Assembly: GCA_033558025.1 (NCBI GenBank)
Contig: JAUCEF010000016.1
Coordinates: 2,480,001-2,544,000, forward strand
Length of the DNA: 64,000 bases
Reading direction: 5' to 3'
From: Phytophthora sp. 'mugwort'
Taxonomy: Eukaryota; Oomycota; Peronosporomycetes; Peronosporales; Peronosporaceae
In this document: piece after piece, positions 55,196 through 64,000 of the stretch
How positions within the stretch are numbered: position 1 is the first letter of the stretch
Layout of the letters: each line of letters starts with the position of its first letter
Program-made: the position numbers and the translations under genes
Notes under the pieces: generated by a model
What the model saw: only the letters and a program-made list of their open reading frames with translations
Told to the model about the DNA's origin: nothing
The model's database searches: none

Positions 55196-55583
55196 TAAAA
55201 GTAGGAGAGGAAGAGCGTGCGGGGCGAGTCGACGAAGAAGGCTTCTTGGCGAGGTTACAAAATCAAAAGTGAGTGGGATTGATGTCATTATTGTTCTACC
55301 TTCCTAGCTCATTTCTTCTACTGTCTTCGCTACCATGAGTTTTCTAATCCCATCAGGTATCCCATATGTATAGTGGGAAGATGCAAAAGTTGTGATCAAA
55401 GCGGGTCTCGAACCCGCTACCTGCTGGCTCGCATACAATACTAAACCATCTGGGCTATAGAAAGCATTTGGTCTAGTAATTATGAATGCGTATCCATACC
55501 AAATCCACATAACTCACGCAAACCCACACATGCACAACATATGCAAACCGGCACTTCAACACACGCAACATCACCTGCCAACA
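55196..55583 (-). repeat. 3' LTR of Copia-2
   Basis: Minus-strand reading starts TGTTGGCAGG at 55583, preceded by a purine-rich tract (ACAAGGGAGAG). It matches 59551-59937 with about four substitutions and one extra base. Confidence 0.92.
55401..55460 (-). promoter_or_regulatory. tRNA-like Pol III promoter in the 3' LTR
   Basis: On the minus strand, A box-like TAGCCCAGATGG (55447-55458) is followed by B box GGTTCGAGACC (55404-55414). The B box sits in a perfect T-arm, GCGGG-TTCGAGA-CCCGC (55401-55417). The acceptor stem does not pair, so it is a tRNA-derived relic rather than a tRNA gene. Confidence 0.65.
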
Positions 55584-55613
55584 CTCTCCCTTGTTGTGCG
55601 TGCTGCTGCTTCC

Positions 55614-58600
55614 TCATTCTTCCATGCAAAGTCCTATGACGAACTTGCGATGCTTGTCACGCGCTAGCGCCTTTGTCATGCCATCAGCAACCATCTCATC
55701 GGTTGGCTTGTACTTCAAAGTGATAACCGCGCACTCAATCTTCTCACGCAGAAAGTGGAACTTGATGTCGATGTGCTTCGTGCGTGTGTGTACAGTGGGT
55801 TCTTGGCCAGTGCGATGCACCCTTCATTATCTTGATATATTTTCGTAGCACCTTGTAGCCCATGGGCCTGAGCAGTAGTCGCAACCACACAGCTTTTTGA
55901 GTCGCACTGTAGAGACTCATGTACTCTGCTTCAGTACTTGATGTAGCCACAGTGGGTTGGCGCTTGGACTTCCACGATATCGCGCTGCCGTTCAGAAAAA
56001 AAATACGTAGCCAGTGGTCGAGCGTCACGTGTCAAAATCGCCAGCCCAGTTTGCGTTCGCAAAAACCACAAGCTCTCCCTTGACCGAACCATTAAACACA
56101 ACTCCGAGCTCTTGGGTCGTCTTCATATACTTCAAAATGCGCTTCGCTGCCACCCAGTGGCTTTTGTTGTGGCGCTCGCAAAACTTGGCCACTTCACCTA
56201 CTGCGTGTGAAATATCTGGACGTGTGCAAGTTGCCACGTACATCAGTGCACCCACTAGTTCGCGATACTGATACTTTGAGACGCACACATCCTCGTCCGA
56301 TGCCTTGACCAGCCTCGATTTACTGTCAGCCGGCGTATGCGTATCCACACATTTTTCCACACCAAACTTCTCTGAAAGTCGCTTAATGTACGCGCGCTGG
56401 TTCATCATGATGATTTTAGTTTCACGTCTGCGGTGGATCTCGATGCCGAGGCAATACGTCAGCTCTCTGAGTTCCTTGATGCTAAACTCGGACTTGAGCG
56501 TTTGCTTGATCTTCTCGATGTCGTGTTTCGTTTTGCCAAAGATCATCAAATCGTCCACATAGATAACCACGATTGTGCACTCGATGCTTAACTTTCGTAC
56601 ATACGCACACGGGTCTGCATCAGAGCGCTTGAAATCTTGACCTTCCAGGTGGCAATTTAACTTGTTCCATTGACGCGCCGCCTGTTTCGTACCGTAGAGC
56701 GCTTTCTCAGGCAAACATTTCTGGGTGGGGTTGGACTGGTCTTCGAAACCGTCCGGCTGGTCCATATAGATCTCCTCTTCGACATCGCCATACAGGAAAG
56801 CCGTATCCACGTCCACACTTGCAGCCTCCAGATCTTCTTCCGCTGCAACCGACAATGACGTTTATCGACTCTTTCCGAGCAACTGGGGCCAACGTCTCGG
56901 TGTAATCGATACCTGGACGCTGCGTGAATCCTTTAGCCACAAGCCGAGCCTTGAACTTCACGATGTTTCCTCTTGGATCGCGCTTGATCCGAAATACCCA
57001 CTTGCACCCCACAGCCTTCTTCCCGGAGGGCATATCCACCAACTTCCAGGTGCGGTGGGTTTCTAACGACTTCATTTCCGCTTCCATCGCACGCAACCAC
57101 TCGTTCTTGTACTTGCTTCGCATAACTTGGTCGTACGTCACAGCTTGCTCGCCGTCGTCTTCTTCGGCGTTAAAACAGTAGAGGGACTCGAACTCGCCCT
57201 CAAAGTCGTCTAAGTTGAACTCCCCACGCCGTCTGACGGAATATTCGTCTCCGTACCGTACCACACCGTGCCTCTTGCATACCGGACGCACTATCCACTC
57301 TTCATTGCCGTCTCCCCCCGGTGTACTTGAACCTCGGGTTGGTACAGAGTGGGTTGAGCCGTCGTGATCGCTTTGTGTGGGTCCTTCGTGTGGTCCAGTG
57401 GGTGGGGTGTGGGGCATGAAGTCTGTACTTGGTTCCTCAGCTACTTCTTTAGCATTCGCATCTTCCAGGATGTCAATGACATCTTCACCGTGGACACTCG
57501 TCTTTTCTATCACAGCGTGCTCCGCAAATGTGGCACTTCTTGATCATAATAAAGCTGTCGTTTGCATTGAGGAGTCAGTATGCCTTGTGCTGCTTTGCGT
57601 ATCCCAGGACGTAGCACTTCACACCGGAGTCATCCAACTTCTTGCGCTTCGCCTTCGTCACGTGGGCGTAGCATTCTGAACCAAACACTCGCATGTGATC
57701 CAAACGCGGTTTACGCCTGAAGACGATTTCGAACGGACTTAAATTAAGTGCGGGTTGGACGTTGTCGGCAGCACGTTGCGGATATCGGTTGCAGTCATAA
57801 TGGCTTCACACCAGAACGCCTCCCCAATCCACTTTCCTTGAGCATACACCGTGTCATTTCCACTAGCGACCGGCTCATCCGTTCATCCATTCCGTTTTGC
57901 TGGGGGTTGTACGGCACCGTGAACTCCTACTTGATCGACTTCTCGTCACAAAGCGCCTCCATTTGTGCATACGGTACTCCCCACCGTTGTCACTTCGAAC
58001 ACCTTGATCTTCAATCCGGCGGTCTTCATATCCTTGCAAAACTTCGTGAACACGTCTGGTACTTCACTCTTCTTGCGCAGCGGGTAGGTAGTGACGTAGC
58101 GGCTTTTCATCAGGATAAATGTCACTGTGTAGTTGAAGCCAGATTTTGACTCAAGAGCGATGGGTCCAAGAACATCGGAACACACCATGCTGTCTGTGCG
58201 TCTACTCTCCCTGGCTTCCAGGTCGTCCTTGCTGGAATTGAAAGGCTTTCGCACTTGCTTTGCGGTTGCGTACACTCCGCAAATTATCCCGAGTTCAGCC
58301 TGCGTCGCACTCAGCCGCCCATCCTTGACCTTGTCTTCAGTGTACTGAACGAGACATGTCCGAGTCGCCGATGCCAGAGTTCGATGTCGTCTTCAGCCGC
58401 ATGACACTCCTCATTCGCTTCCGTGTTTAGGTACATTAGCTTTCACTTTCGCCCAGTAGCCACCACTTGATTATCGCGTTTCACAGGACCCTTCTCGCTG
58501 TCCATAGTCACAGTCATTCTACGTGCTGTCGCAGCAGTCAGCGAGAACAGGTTCTTGCTCAAATCCTGAACATGAAGCGCATTCTCCAGCCTAGTTGATC

Positions 58601-59546
58601 CACGAGCGACCAGTCCACACTTGCAGAGTCACCGTTCCGAAGCCGATAACCTTCAACTCCGCGCTGCTCTTGGCCCTTAAAACGCTTCGACCGTTCTGCA
58701 TCGCTGTGTATTCACTGAATGCATCACGCGACTTGCACATATGTGCTGAAACTCCACTGGCCATGACCTAGTTCTCACTTGCAAATTGCTTAGTCGCGTT
58801 AAACGCGGCGTTAATTGGTCTTGAACTGGTCGGCGCGAGTTCGAGTTCGACGGGCACTCTCTTGCGAAGTGAACCTTTTGGCCGCAACTGAAGCAAGCAC
58901 CAGTCGTCCCCTACTTACATCCGCCGCGCTGGATCTTCGTCTTGTACTGCTGCTTCCCATTGCTCTTACCAGCAAGCAGCGCGGTCGCTTGCTCAATTTG
59001 TGTTGAGTCTTTCTGACGCACTTCTTCTGCGATCAGCTTGCTCACGAGGTCCGCACAAGCTGAACGTTGTCATCGACATGCGAAACCCTTGCACCAAGCT
59101 CTCGTATCTTGCAGGTAGACTCCGCAGGATCGTCGCGCAGACGTCTTCCTCACTTGGACCGCAGTTTGCATTCCTCATCTTCAGCACCAGCGTCTCCAAC
59201 TCCATCGCTTGATCCTTGATGGAGGAGGTGGTGTACTTGAACGACGCGAACTTTTCCTTGAGCCACAACCGATTCTCCATGTTTGCGTACGATGAAAATG
59301 CTTTAGTCTTCCCCACGCGTCTCTCGCAGTCGCCGCGTCAATGACGTGCATGAGCTGCGAGTCCTTCAGGTTCAGCACGATCGCCGTGTGCGCTTGCTGC
59401 TCCTTGACCGCAGTTACGTTGCCTTCACCGGAAACTGCACTCCACAACCCCTTGGACATCAGATACAGCTTCATCTTGTAGCTCTACAGCGTGTAGTTGG
59501 ACCCGTCGAAGGCCTCGACCTTGAACTTGGAGTCGTCTGAGCTCAT
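55614..59546 (-). pseudogene. Copia-2 gag-pol, broken
   Basis: ATG 59546 begins MSSDDSKFKVEAFDGSNYTL, then a TAG replaces an expected Trp before SYKMKLYLMSKGLW. Further frames: gag (59316-58993), zinc knuckle CFSCGQKVHFAREC (about 58890-58850), GAG-pre-integrase and integrase (58275-57946, CSDVLGPIALES), reverse transcriptase (57200-56440: GCKWVFRIKRDPRGNIVKFK, VDVDTAFLYGDVEEEIYMDQ, YVDD in VVIYVDDLMIFG), then RNase H (ANANWAGDFDT, ATSSTEAEYMSLYSATQK, KHIDIKFHFLRE) ending 55614. At least five breaks. Confidence 0.9.
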
Positions 59547-59550
59547 AACT
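59537..59550 (-). promoter_or_regulatory. Primer-binding site of Copia-2, half-tRNA type
   Basis: AGTTATGAGCTCAG on the minus strand follows the LTR and resembles the Copia-1 site (GGTTATGAGCCCAAG). The gag ATG (59546-59544) lies inside it, as in Copia-1. Confidence 0.6.
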
Positions 59551-59937
59551 TAAAAGTGGAGAGGAAGAGCGTGCGGGGCGAGTCGACGAAGAAGGCTTCT
59601 TGGCGAGGTTGCAAAATCAAAAGTGAGTGGAATTGATGTCATTATTGTTCTACCTTCCTAGCTCATTTCTTCTACTGTCTTCGCTACCATGAGTTTTCTA
59701 ATCCCATCAGGTATCCCATATGTATAGTGGGAAGATGCAAAAGTTGTGATCAAAGCGGGTCTCGAACCCGCTACCTGCTGGCTCGCATACAATACTAAAC
59801 CATCTGGGCTATAGAAAGCATTTGGTCTAGTAATTATGAATGCGTATCCATACCAAATCCACATAACTCACGCAAACCCACACATGCACAGCATATGCAA
59901 ACCGGCACTTCAACACACGCAACATCACCTGCCAACA
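59551..59937 (-). repeat. 5' LTR of Copia-2
   Basis: Minus-strand reading starts TGTTGGCAGG at 59937 and ends next to the primer-binding site at 59540-59550. Confidence 0.92.
59755..59814 (-). promoter_or_regulatory. tRNA-like Pol III promoter in the 5' LTR
   Basis: Same sequence as in the 3' LTR: T-arm 59755-59771 and A box 59800-59811. Orientation is that of the retrotransposon transcript. Confidence 0.65.
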
Positions 59938-60780
59938 CTTTTGCCTCTGCCGATGCACCGGCGCGTTATCGAGGACGATAACCATTTTTTTTCCTGCGGA
60001 AGCTCCGCTGGAACGTTTCGGAGGCCTTGACGCCTGATAGATCTCTTCGACGAAGGCAGTATTCTTCTCAATTCAATTGCTTCCTCGTTGGAGACTATAT
60101 GTTACCAGACCAAGTGAAGACGAAACCGCGCACTGCATTTAGAGATTTGCGCCTTTCGGTGGGGGAGCTGGACTACAGCGCGCTTACCTCTTAGCGCACG
60201 CTCGCATTGGCGCTTCAGATACACGCTAAAGTTAGTTTCGTCATAGCAAACAATGCAGTTACTTTCCGTTGGTGTTTCAGCAGCTTATCGGCGGAGGCTC
60301 GGTGTTTTTCCTTGTTCACGTCGCTATTGCAAGTCGTCGGCTCGATGCGTCCGTGCTTCACGGTATTAGCATATTGATCAGATGGCGGCTGATAGTCGAC
60401 ATGTGGACAGTGATATTGCAGTCGACTATCATAGCACGCATCGTCGCTAGCGCGTACGTGCAGTCGTCGTCGAGGCCTTAGCAAGGCAAGCCGTAGCCTC
60501 TGGCGTCAACTTGACATTTCTGGCGCCGCCACGAGGAAGGCTCTCAGCAAGGCCACGGTGCGCTAGGTCGTAAGAGGTGCTTCAGGGATGCCTTGCAAGC
60601 TGCAACAGCCAGTCGCGGCGGCGCGCGCGGTGGGTGTCGAGCACTCGCTGCTTCGCTACGATAGTGTGGCGGGTAACGCGGACTTGGGACGACGTCTGCG
60701 GATCCAAGGGCAATCGAAGACCGAGCGAGCAGCTCAGGCGCTGAAGAGGCTTCACTTAAGTTTCGCGCGCGCCTCCGTTT
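59938..60780 (-). pseudogene. Tc1-like transposase, N-terminal and central part
   Basis: Reading down from 60780: HTH-type N-terminus (DWKAAARALG-like), DVNKEKHRASADKLLKHQRK, then, shifted, IVCYDETNFSVYLKR with the first catalytic Asp (DETNF), and KKMVIVLDNAPVHRQRQ with the second Asp (LDNAPxHR). The gene is cut at 59938 by Copia-2 and continues at 55195. Stops and shifts are present. Confidence 0.75.
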
Positions 60781-60789
60781 GGCGCGAGT

Positions 60790-61440
60790 GCATCAGGACT
60801 AGATAAATCAAGAGCTTCTTGAATTTTAACTCGTATTTCTTTTGAATTCCGCATGCCGTCGCTCATTCAAATGACAGGCAATCATGGGCCCCAGCAGCAA
60901 ATCCTGTTGCAGGAACAAACCGGACGCTAGAGCCATTATCCACGCCCTCTCCTTGCCACGACGATCGAACAGCTTCAACAACAAGCGTGCATCTGCCGGA
61001 CGAACAACACAATTGCCCGCCGCGTGCATCTGCCGGACGAACAACACAATTGCCCGCCCCCCCCCCCCCCGATGTTGCGGCGCGAGCACCACAGACAGCT
61101 GTCAAGGGAGGAAATCGACGCAGTATGTGGCGCATTAATCGAGCTGGACGTGGCTCTCGGATAGCAGGGACGTCAGCCACCGCGATGCCGTTTATCCTGT
61201 AGCACTTGATTTTGCATATGCACTCTTTGTTCTCGAGAAACACCAAATGCAGTGCGAAGTACAAAGTACACCGTGTTCTTAACGTGTTTTGCGCTCCGCA
61301 GTACTTTTTTGGGCAAACTTGAGGGAATGCCGGATACGGGCAAAACCCTTTAAACCGCTTCCTAAGTTCGCTACATAGTTCATACAAGATGCGACGTTCA
61401 AACACTCTAAGTTCCCTAATAAAAAGCTTAGAGACCACGC
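60790..61440 (-). other. Unassigned relic with minus-strand open frame
   Basis: The frame 61438-60863 (191 codons) has a basic N-terminus (ELCSELRKRFKGF) and a tandem-repeat-encoded C-terminal part. No family was recognised; probably part of a decayed element. Confidence 0.3.
60985..61057. repeat. Two-copy tandem repeat, 37-bp unit
   Basis: GCGTGCATCTGCCGGACGAA and the next 17 bases occur at 60985-61021 and again, unchanged, at 61022-61057. C14 follows at 61057-61070. Confidence 0.9.
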
Positions 61441-61597
61441 AGCTGTCAATATCGCTGTAAGGAGATAGATCTTCATTTTACGGTAGATGACGAGGAAAGA
61501 GGTCTACTTCGTTTTTCTGAGAAGTTTGTCGGCTTCTTTTACGGTAGATGACGAGGAGGGAGGTCTATCTCCTTACGGCGACATTGACAGCTGCGTG
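61436..61597. repeat. Inverted repeat, 37-bp arms, with internal direct repeat
   Basis: Arms 61436-61472 and 61561-61597 match at 34 of 37 positions (CACGCAGCTGTCAAT... inward). Inside, TTTTACGGTAGATGACGAGG occurs twice (about 61477 and 61537). Confidence 0.8.
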
Positions 61598-61599
61598 AT

Positions 61600-62832
61600 C
61601 TCGGACTTGGCGTCACGGAGCTCGCTGAAGCTATCGTGGCAGTCGTCTACTGTATGGTGGGTTAATCTTGATTTGGTGGCAGAGGCGCTTGTTTCGTCAG
61701 TATCTGTCGTGGATCCGACGGCGCTTCTTCATGCTGTGATTACCAGGGGGCCGTTGTGGAACTGGCGGTAGCACATGCCATTTTACTTCGCGCAGGGGAT
61801 GCATCGTGGCGTGGCCGTTGGTCGGGCGCACGCACACGTTGGAAATATCGTCATAGAGACCTTCACTCCAGCTACGCTTTTCCGCGTAAATACGCCAAGT
61901 CCTACCGAAAGGTCTCTACAAGCACTCGGTCGCTTGAGATAAGCGCATTATGGCGTTGCTCCTCAGGGATAAGATTGTTGCCTTTTTCCTGAAGAATATA
62001 GCTAAGCAAGACCTTGACAGATTTTGTCAGCTAGGGGTGCCCATGTGTCAAGGTATTCCGCAGCCAGCGGGCCGTTATCTGCAAGTCGCTGCTCACCATC
62101 AACCTTGCGGTGATCTGACTGGTGGAAAGCTTCATTGCTCCTGAACAGAGTGATATTGGCAGTGTTGCCTCGGCCGTGACGAATATTGTCGGCGGCTAGT
62201 CCGCGTGGATTCACTTATACTTCAGACAAGGTCTGAGTAGCTACAGAACCATCGTTTTCGTTTTCCTAGCAAGTAACCGTCATTCAGGGATCGCATTATG
62301 AGGAAATGTCCAGCGAAACGCATAATCGCTCGCGATGCACACACATGATATGCCGACAAGGGAGTAGAAGTGTTTGGTGAAAGCTGCAACTGCACTTAGT
62401 CCCCTCCACGTTGACCGCAAACGTACTACCCGACTCCTCGTTCGAAAGTGTGACGTCAGATGGACTTAATCCAACGGAGATTCGATAGGCCACCAAACAG
62501 CTAAGGTTTTACTGCCCCTCCACTAAATGGCACGCGTGATGGGAGGCAACCTTTGCAAAAACCAAAACACTCATTTTTGCATCATAATGTTGGCTGAAGC
62601 GGTATCCGCTTCGCCTTGGCTCATATTCATCTTCGGCAGATTGCTGCAAGAAAAGCAAGTGACCAATGCACTCACCCATTGCCATGTGACGATATGAAAT
62701 CTCTATAACAGCACCCCAACTTATTTTCAGTTGGTTGTTTGTGCTTTTTTTTGTCAAGGCATGGAATATCCCCACGCTCAAACGGCACCGCAATTCCTTG
62801 CAGCTCAACCAATTATTCTCGAAATAGTCCAT
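61600..62832 (-). pseudogene. Mutator-like (MULE) transposase, C-terminal part with SWIM finger
   Basis: The minus frame 62832-62509 gives MDYFENNWLSCKELRCRL, TNNQLKISWGAVIEI and AKMSVLVFAKVASHHACHLV, the region after the MULE catalytic core (normally TNN-x-E-W). The frame 62496-62296 has a SWIM zinc finger, CSCSFHQTLLLPCRHIMCVH (CXC...CXH). Further decayed tail follows to about 62000; sequence to 61600 is only tentatively included. The DDE core is missing. Frames are shifted near 62505. Confidence 0.75.
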
Positions 62833-62974
62833 TAGGCTAGTCTTGATTCACATAACTTCGTCATTGCAGTTAGTTCATACTTCATCTGGGCGGAAATACA
62901 CTACAAAGCTATATGAAAGTGAATAAGGTTTAGTATGAAAGCATTAATCACTTAAGGGAGGGATTGAAACGTGA
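62833..62974. other. AT-rich spacer
   Basis: No feature was recognised between the MULE relic and the tRNA-Leu-like fragment. Confidence 0.4.
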
Positions 62975-63029
62975 AGACCTAATTGGTTAAATTGGTAAAC
63001 ACGATAGATTTAAAATCTGTTTTTCCACG
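62975..63029 (+). pseudogene. Fragment of organellar-type tRNA-Leu(UAA)
   Basis: CCTAATTGGTTAAATTGGTA, ACACGATAGA and TTTAAAATCTG (62978-63019) reproduce the D-arm and anticodon arm of a mitochondrial tRNA-Leu. The anticodon TAA sits in loop TTTAAAA, closed by AGA/TCT pairing. The variable, T and acceptor 3' parts are missing, so it is a small NUMT rather than a gene. Confidence 0.6.
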
Positions 63030-64000
63030 TCCAGCCTGCTTCAATACAGTGCGAGCACGGTCGTACACTTGCACCTCATAGTCTAGTGAATCGGGCAGTA
63101 ATCTAGTGCTAAGCAGCTTCGCTTTAGCCATATGAGGCATTGTGTACCCATTACCGCCTGGATCTTGCAAGCAGCTCAGCATTTACTGCTGAAGCGTCAG
63201 AAACATATTGTCCATGGTCTCCTTGCAGAGCCCTGCATACGCAGCCGGAACAGCTTGATGATCGACGCTACGAAGTGGCGTCCGGTACTCCATCGACTAC
63301 AACGCGGCGAAGAGTACGAGATTCAGGACATTTAAGTCGGAAGTCGGAACGTTTGGCGGCTAGACTGATATTCCAGCCGTCACCTATTACAACATCCTGG
63401 TCGATAGGAGGGAGGGGTAAGGAAGGTGTTTTGCAAATTAGGATCAATTTGTGGCAGTCACCACTCGACCACTTGAGTTTAATGGCGGGGTTGACATACT
63501 TGAGCAGGAATGCTTTGTACACGTCGCGGTTTGCCCCTTCAATATTCTGAGTGCAGATAGTGCCACGTGGTCGATTAACGCTGCTCCGCTTAACTTCGTA
63601 ACGCTCAGTAAAAGGCCACATTCCGAGCTCCCCGTCCCTATGTTTGTCCGACTTGGATCGTAACTATAGGAATAAATAGTCGTGATTTGTCAAAGGTGAA
63701 TCAAGAATGACAGGGGTTTTGGAAGTTTTACCTGGGGCCAGCAACAGCCACAAGAAACATGGTCTTTGTGACGAAGCGCTTTTGTGCACCTGCTTCGATG
63801 TGGTGGAGTTTTGCCATCAAGTACCAGGTATTATTGTCCGCATTGAACCACTTCTCATCGCCGTGGATCCCGTCTGAGGCGGGGCATACAACACCTTGCG
63901 CACAGGAAGTGTGACTTCTGGAGAGTATACAAACTCTCAGTGAACGGCAGTTCACTAGTCCCTGGCCTGTGGACTGTTACTAAATTAGGTAGATTTAAGA
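63030..64000 (-). pseudogene. Second mariner transposase relic, cut by window edge
   Basis: From the right edge inward: DEKWFNADNNTWYLMAKLHH (about 63865-63800, first catalytic-Asp block), RFVTKTMFLVAVAGPR, then RPRGTICTQNIEGANRDVYK (about 63560), where the second Asp block is destroyed (ILICKTPSLPLPP in place of a QQDNAPSH-type motif), and a C-terminal part with NGYTMPHMAKAKLLSTRLLP (about 63140). It resembles the 51.3-kb mariner in family but differs strongly in sequence. The N-terminus lies beyond 64000. Confidence 0.75.

Larger units (their letters stand above)
55196..59937 (-). mobile_element. Second Copia retrotransposon (Copia-2), decayed, inserted in a Tc1-like gene
   Basis: LTRs of about 388 bp (55196-55583) and 387 bp (59551-59937) flank gag-pol pieces on the minus strand. 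The flanks CTTCT (55191-55195) and CTTTT (59938-59942) are a target duplication with one change. LTRs differ at only about four or five positions. The interior has several frame shifts and stops, so it is inactive. It is a different family from Copia-1 (different LTRs, diverged protein). Confidence 0.9.

Noticed and set aside
55401..55460. A functional tRNA gene
   Set aside because: The T-arm is perfect, but the acceptor stem does not pair and no normal anticodon arm can be placed; A and B boxes only.

Overview
The window reads as nuclear DNA of an oomycete, most likely Peronosporales (Phytophthora and downy-mildew relatives). The basis is short (about 65-85 nt) GT-AG introns in otherwise compact genes, oomycete-type repeats (Copia, Ty3/Gypsy, Crypton, pogo-like, mariner, Tc1-like, MULE, Harbinger-like) and inserted fragments of mitochondrial DNA (nad4 and a tRNA-Leu(UAA)-like piece). 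The genus call is an inference. Most of the 64 kb is repeat relics; only about six host genes look real.

Layout: 1-2171 is decayed retroelement-like sequence. 2172-7496 is a nuclear mitochondrial insertion (NUMT) split by an intact 4.7-kb Copia element (2315-7050) with near-identical LTRs and an ATTTT target duplication. 7497-15730 is a heavily decayed minus-strand Ty3/Gypsy element, and 15800-16990 is a second, plus-strand gag-protease relic. hAT-like and pogo-like fragments follow (17.0-18.5 kb), then an intact single-exon disordered-protein gene (18973-20313). 20.4-24.8 kb holds Crypton (tyrosine recombinase) copies and an Ulp1-like protease relic. 25.4-32.1 kb is a mosaic: a small ExoX-C-like gene with a hairpin upstream, a broken neighbour gene, a roughly 58-bp tandem array, a 216-bp-arm palindrome, a pogo-like transposase, and three consecutive unknown plus-strand genes. 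32.1-37.5 kb has more Crypton pieces, a probable Gypsy LTR and an unknown relic.

The host-gene island is 38.5-49.1 kb: a seven-exon Tousled-like kinase, a convergent RluA-type pseudouridine synthase, an ankyrin pseudogene, an unknown nuclear-looking protein, and an intact ankyrin gene that is the inverted paralogue of the pseudogene. From 50.4 kb on the sequence is repeats again: a Harbinger-like relic, a complete mariner with TIRs and TA duplication (51293-52999), a Tc1-like transposase split by a second Copia (55196-59937) whose LTRs carry a tRNA-like Pol III promoter, a MULE relic, a tRNA-Leu-like fragment and another mariner relic running off the right edge.

The repeats act only on themselves. 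The host genes suggest chromatin/cell-cycle signalling (TLK), RNA modification (RluA family) and protein-protein interaction (ankyrin). Frame shifts in relics could in part be assembly errors at homopolymers, which are common here.
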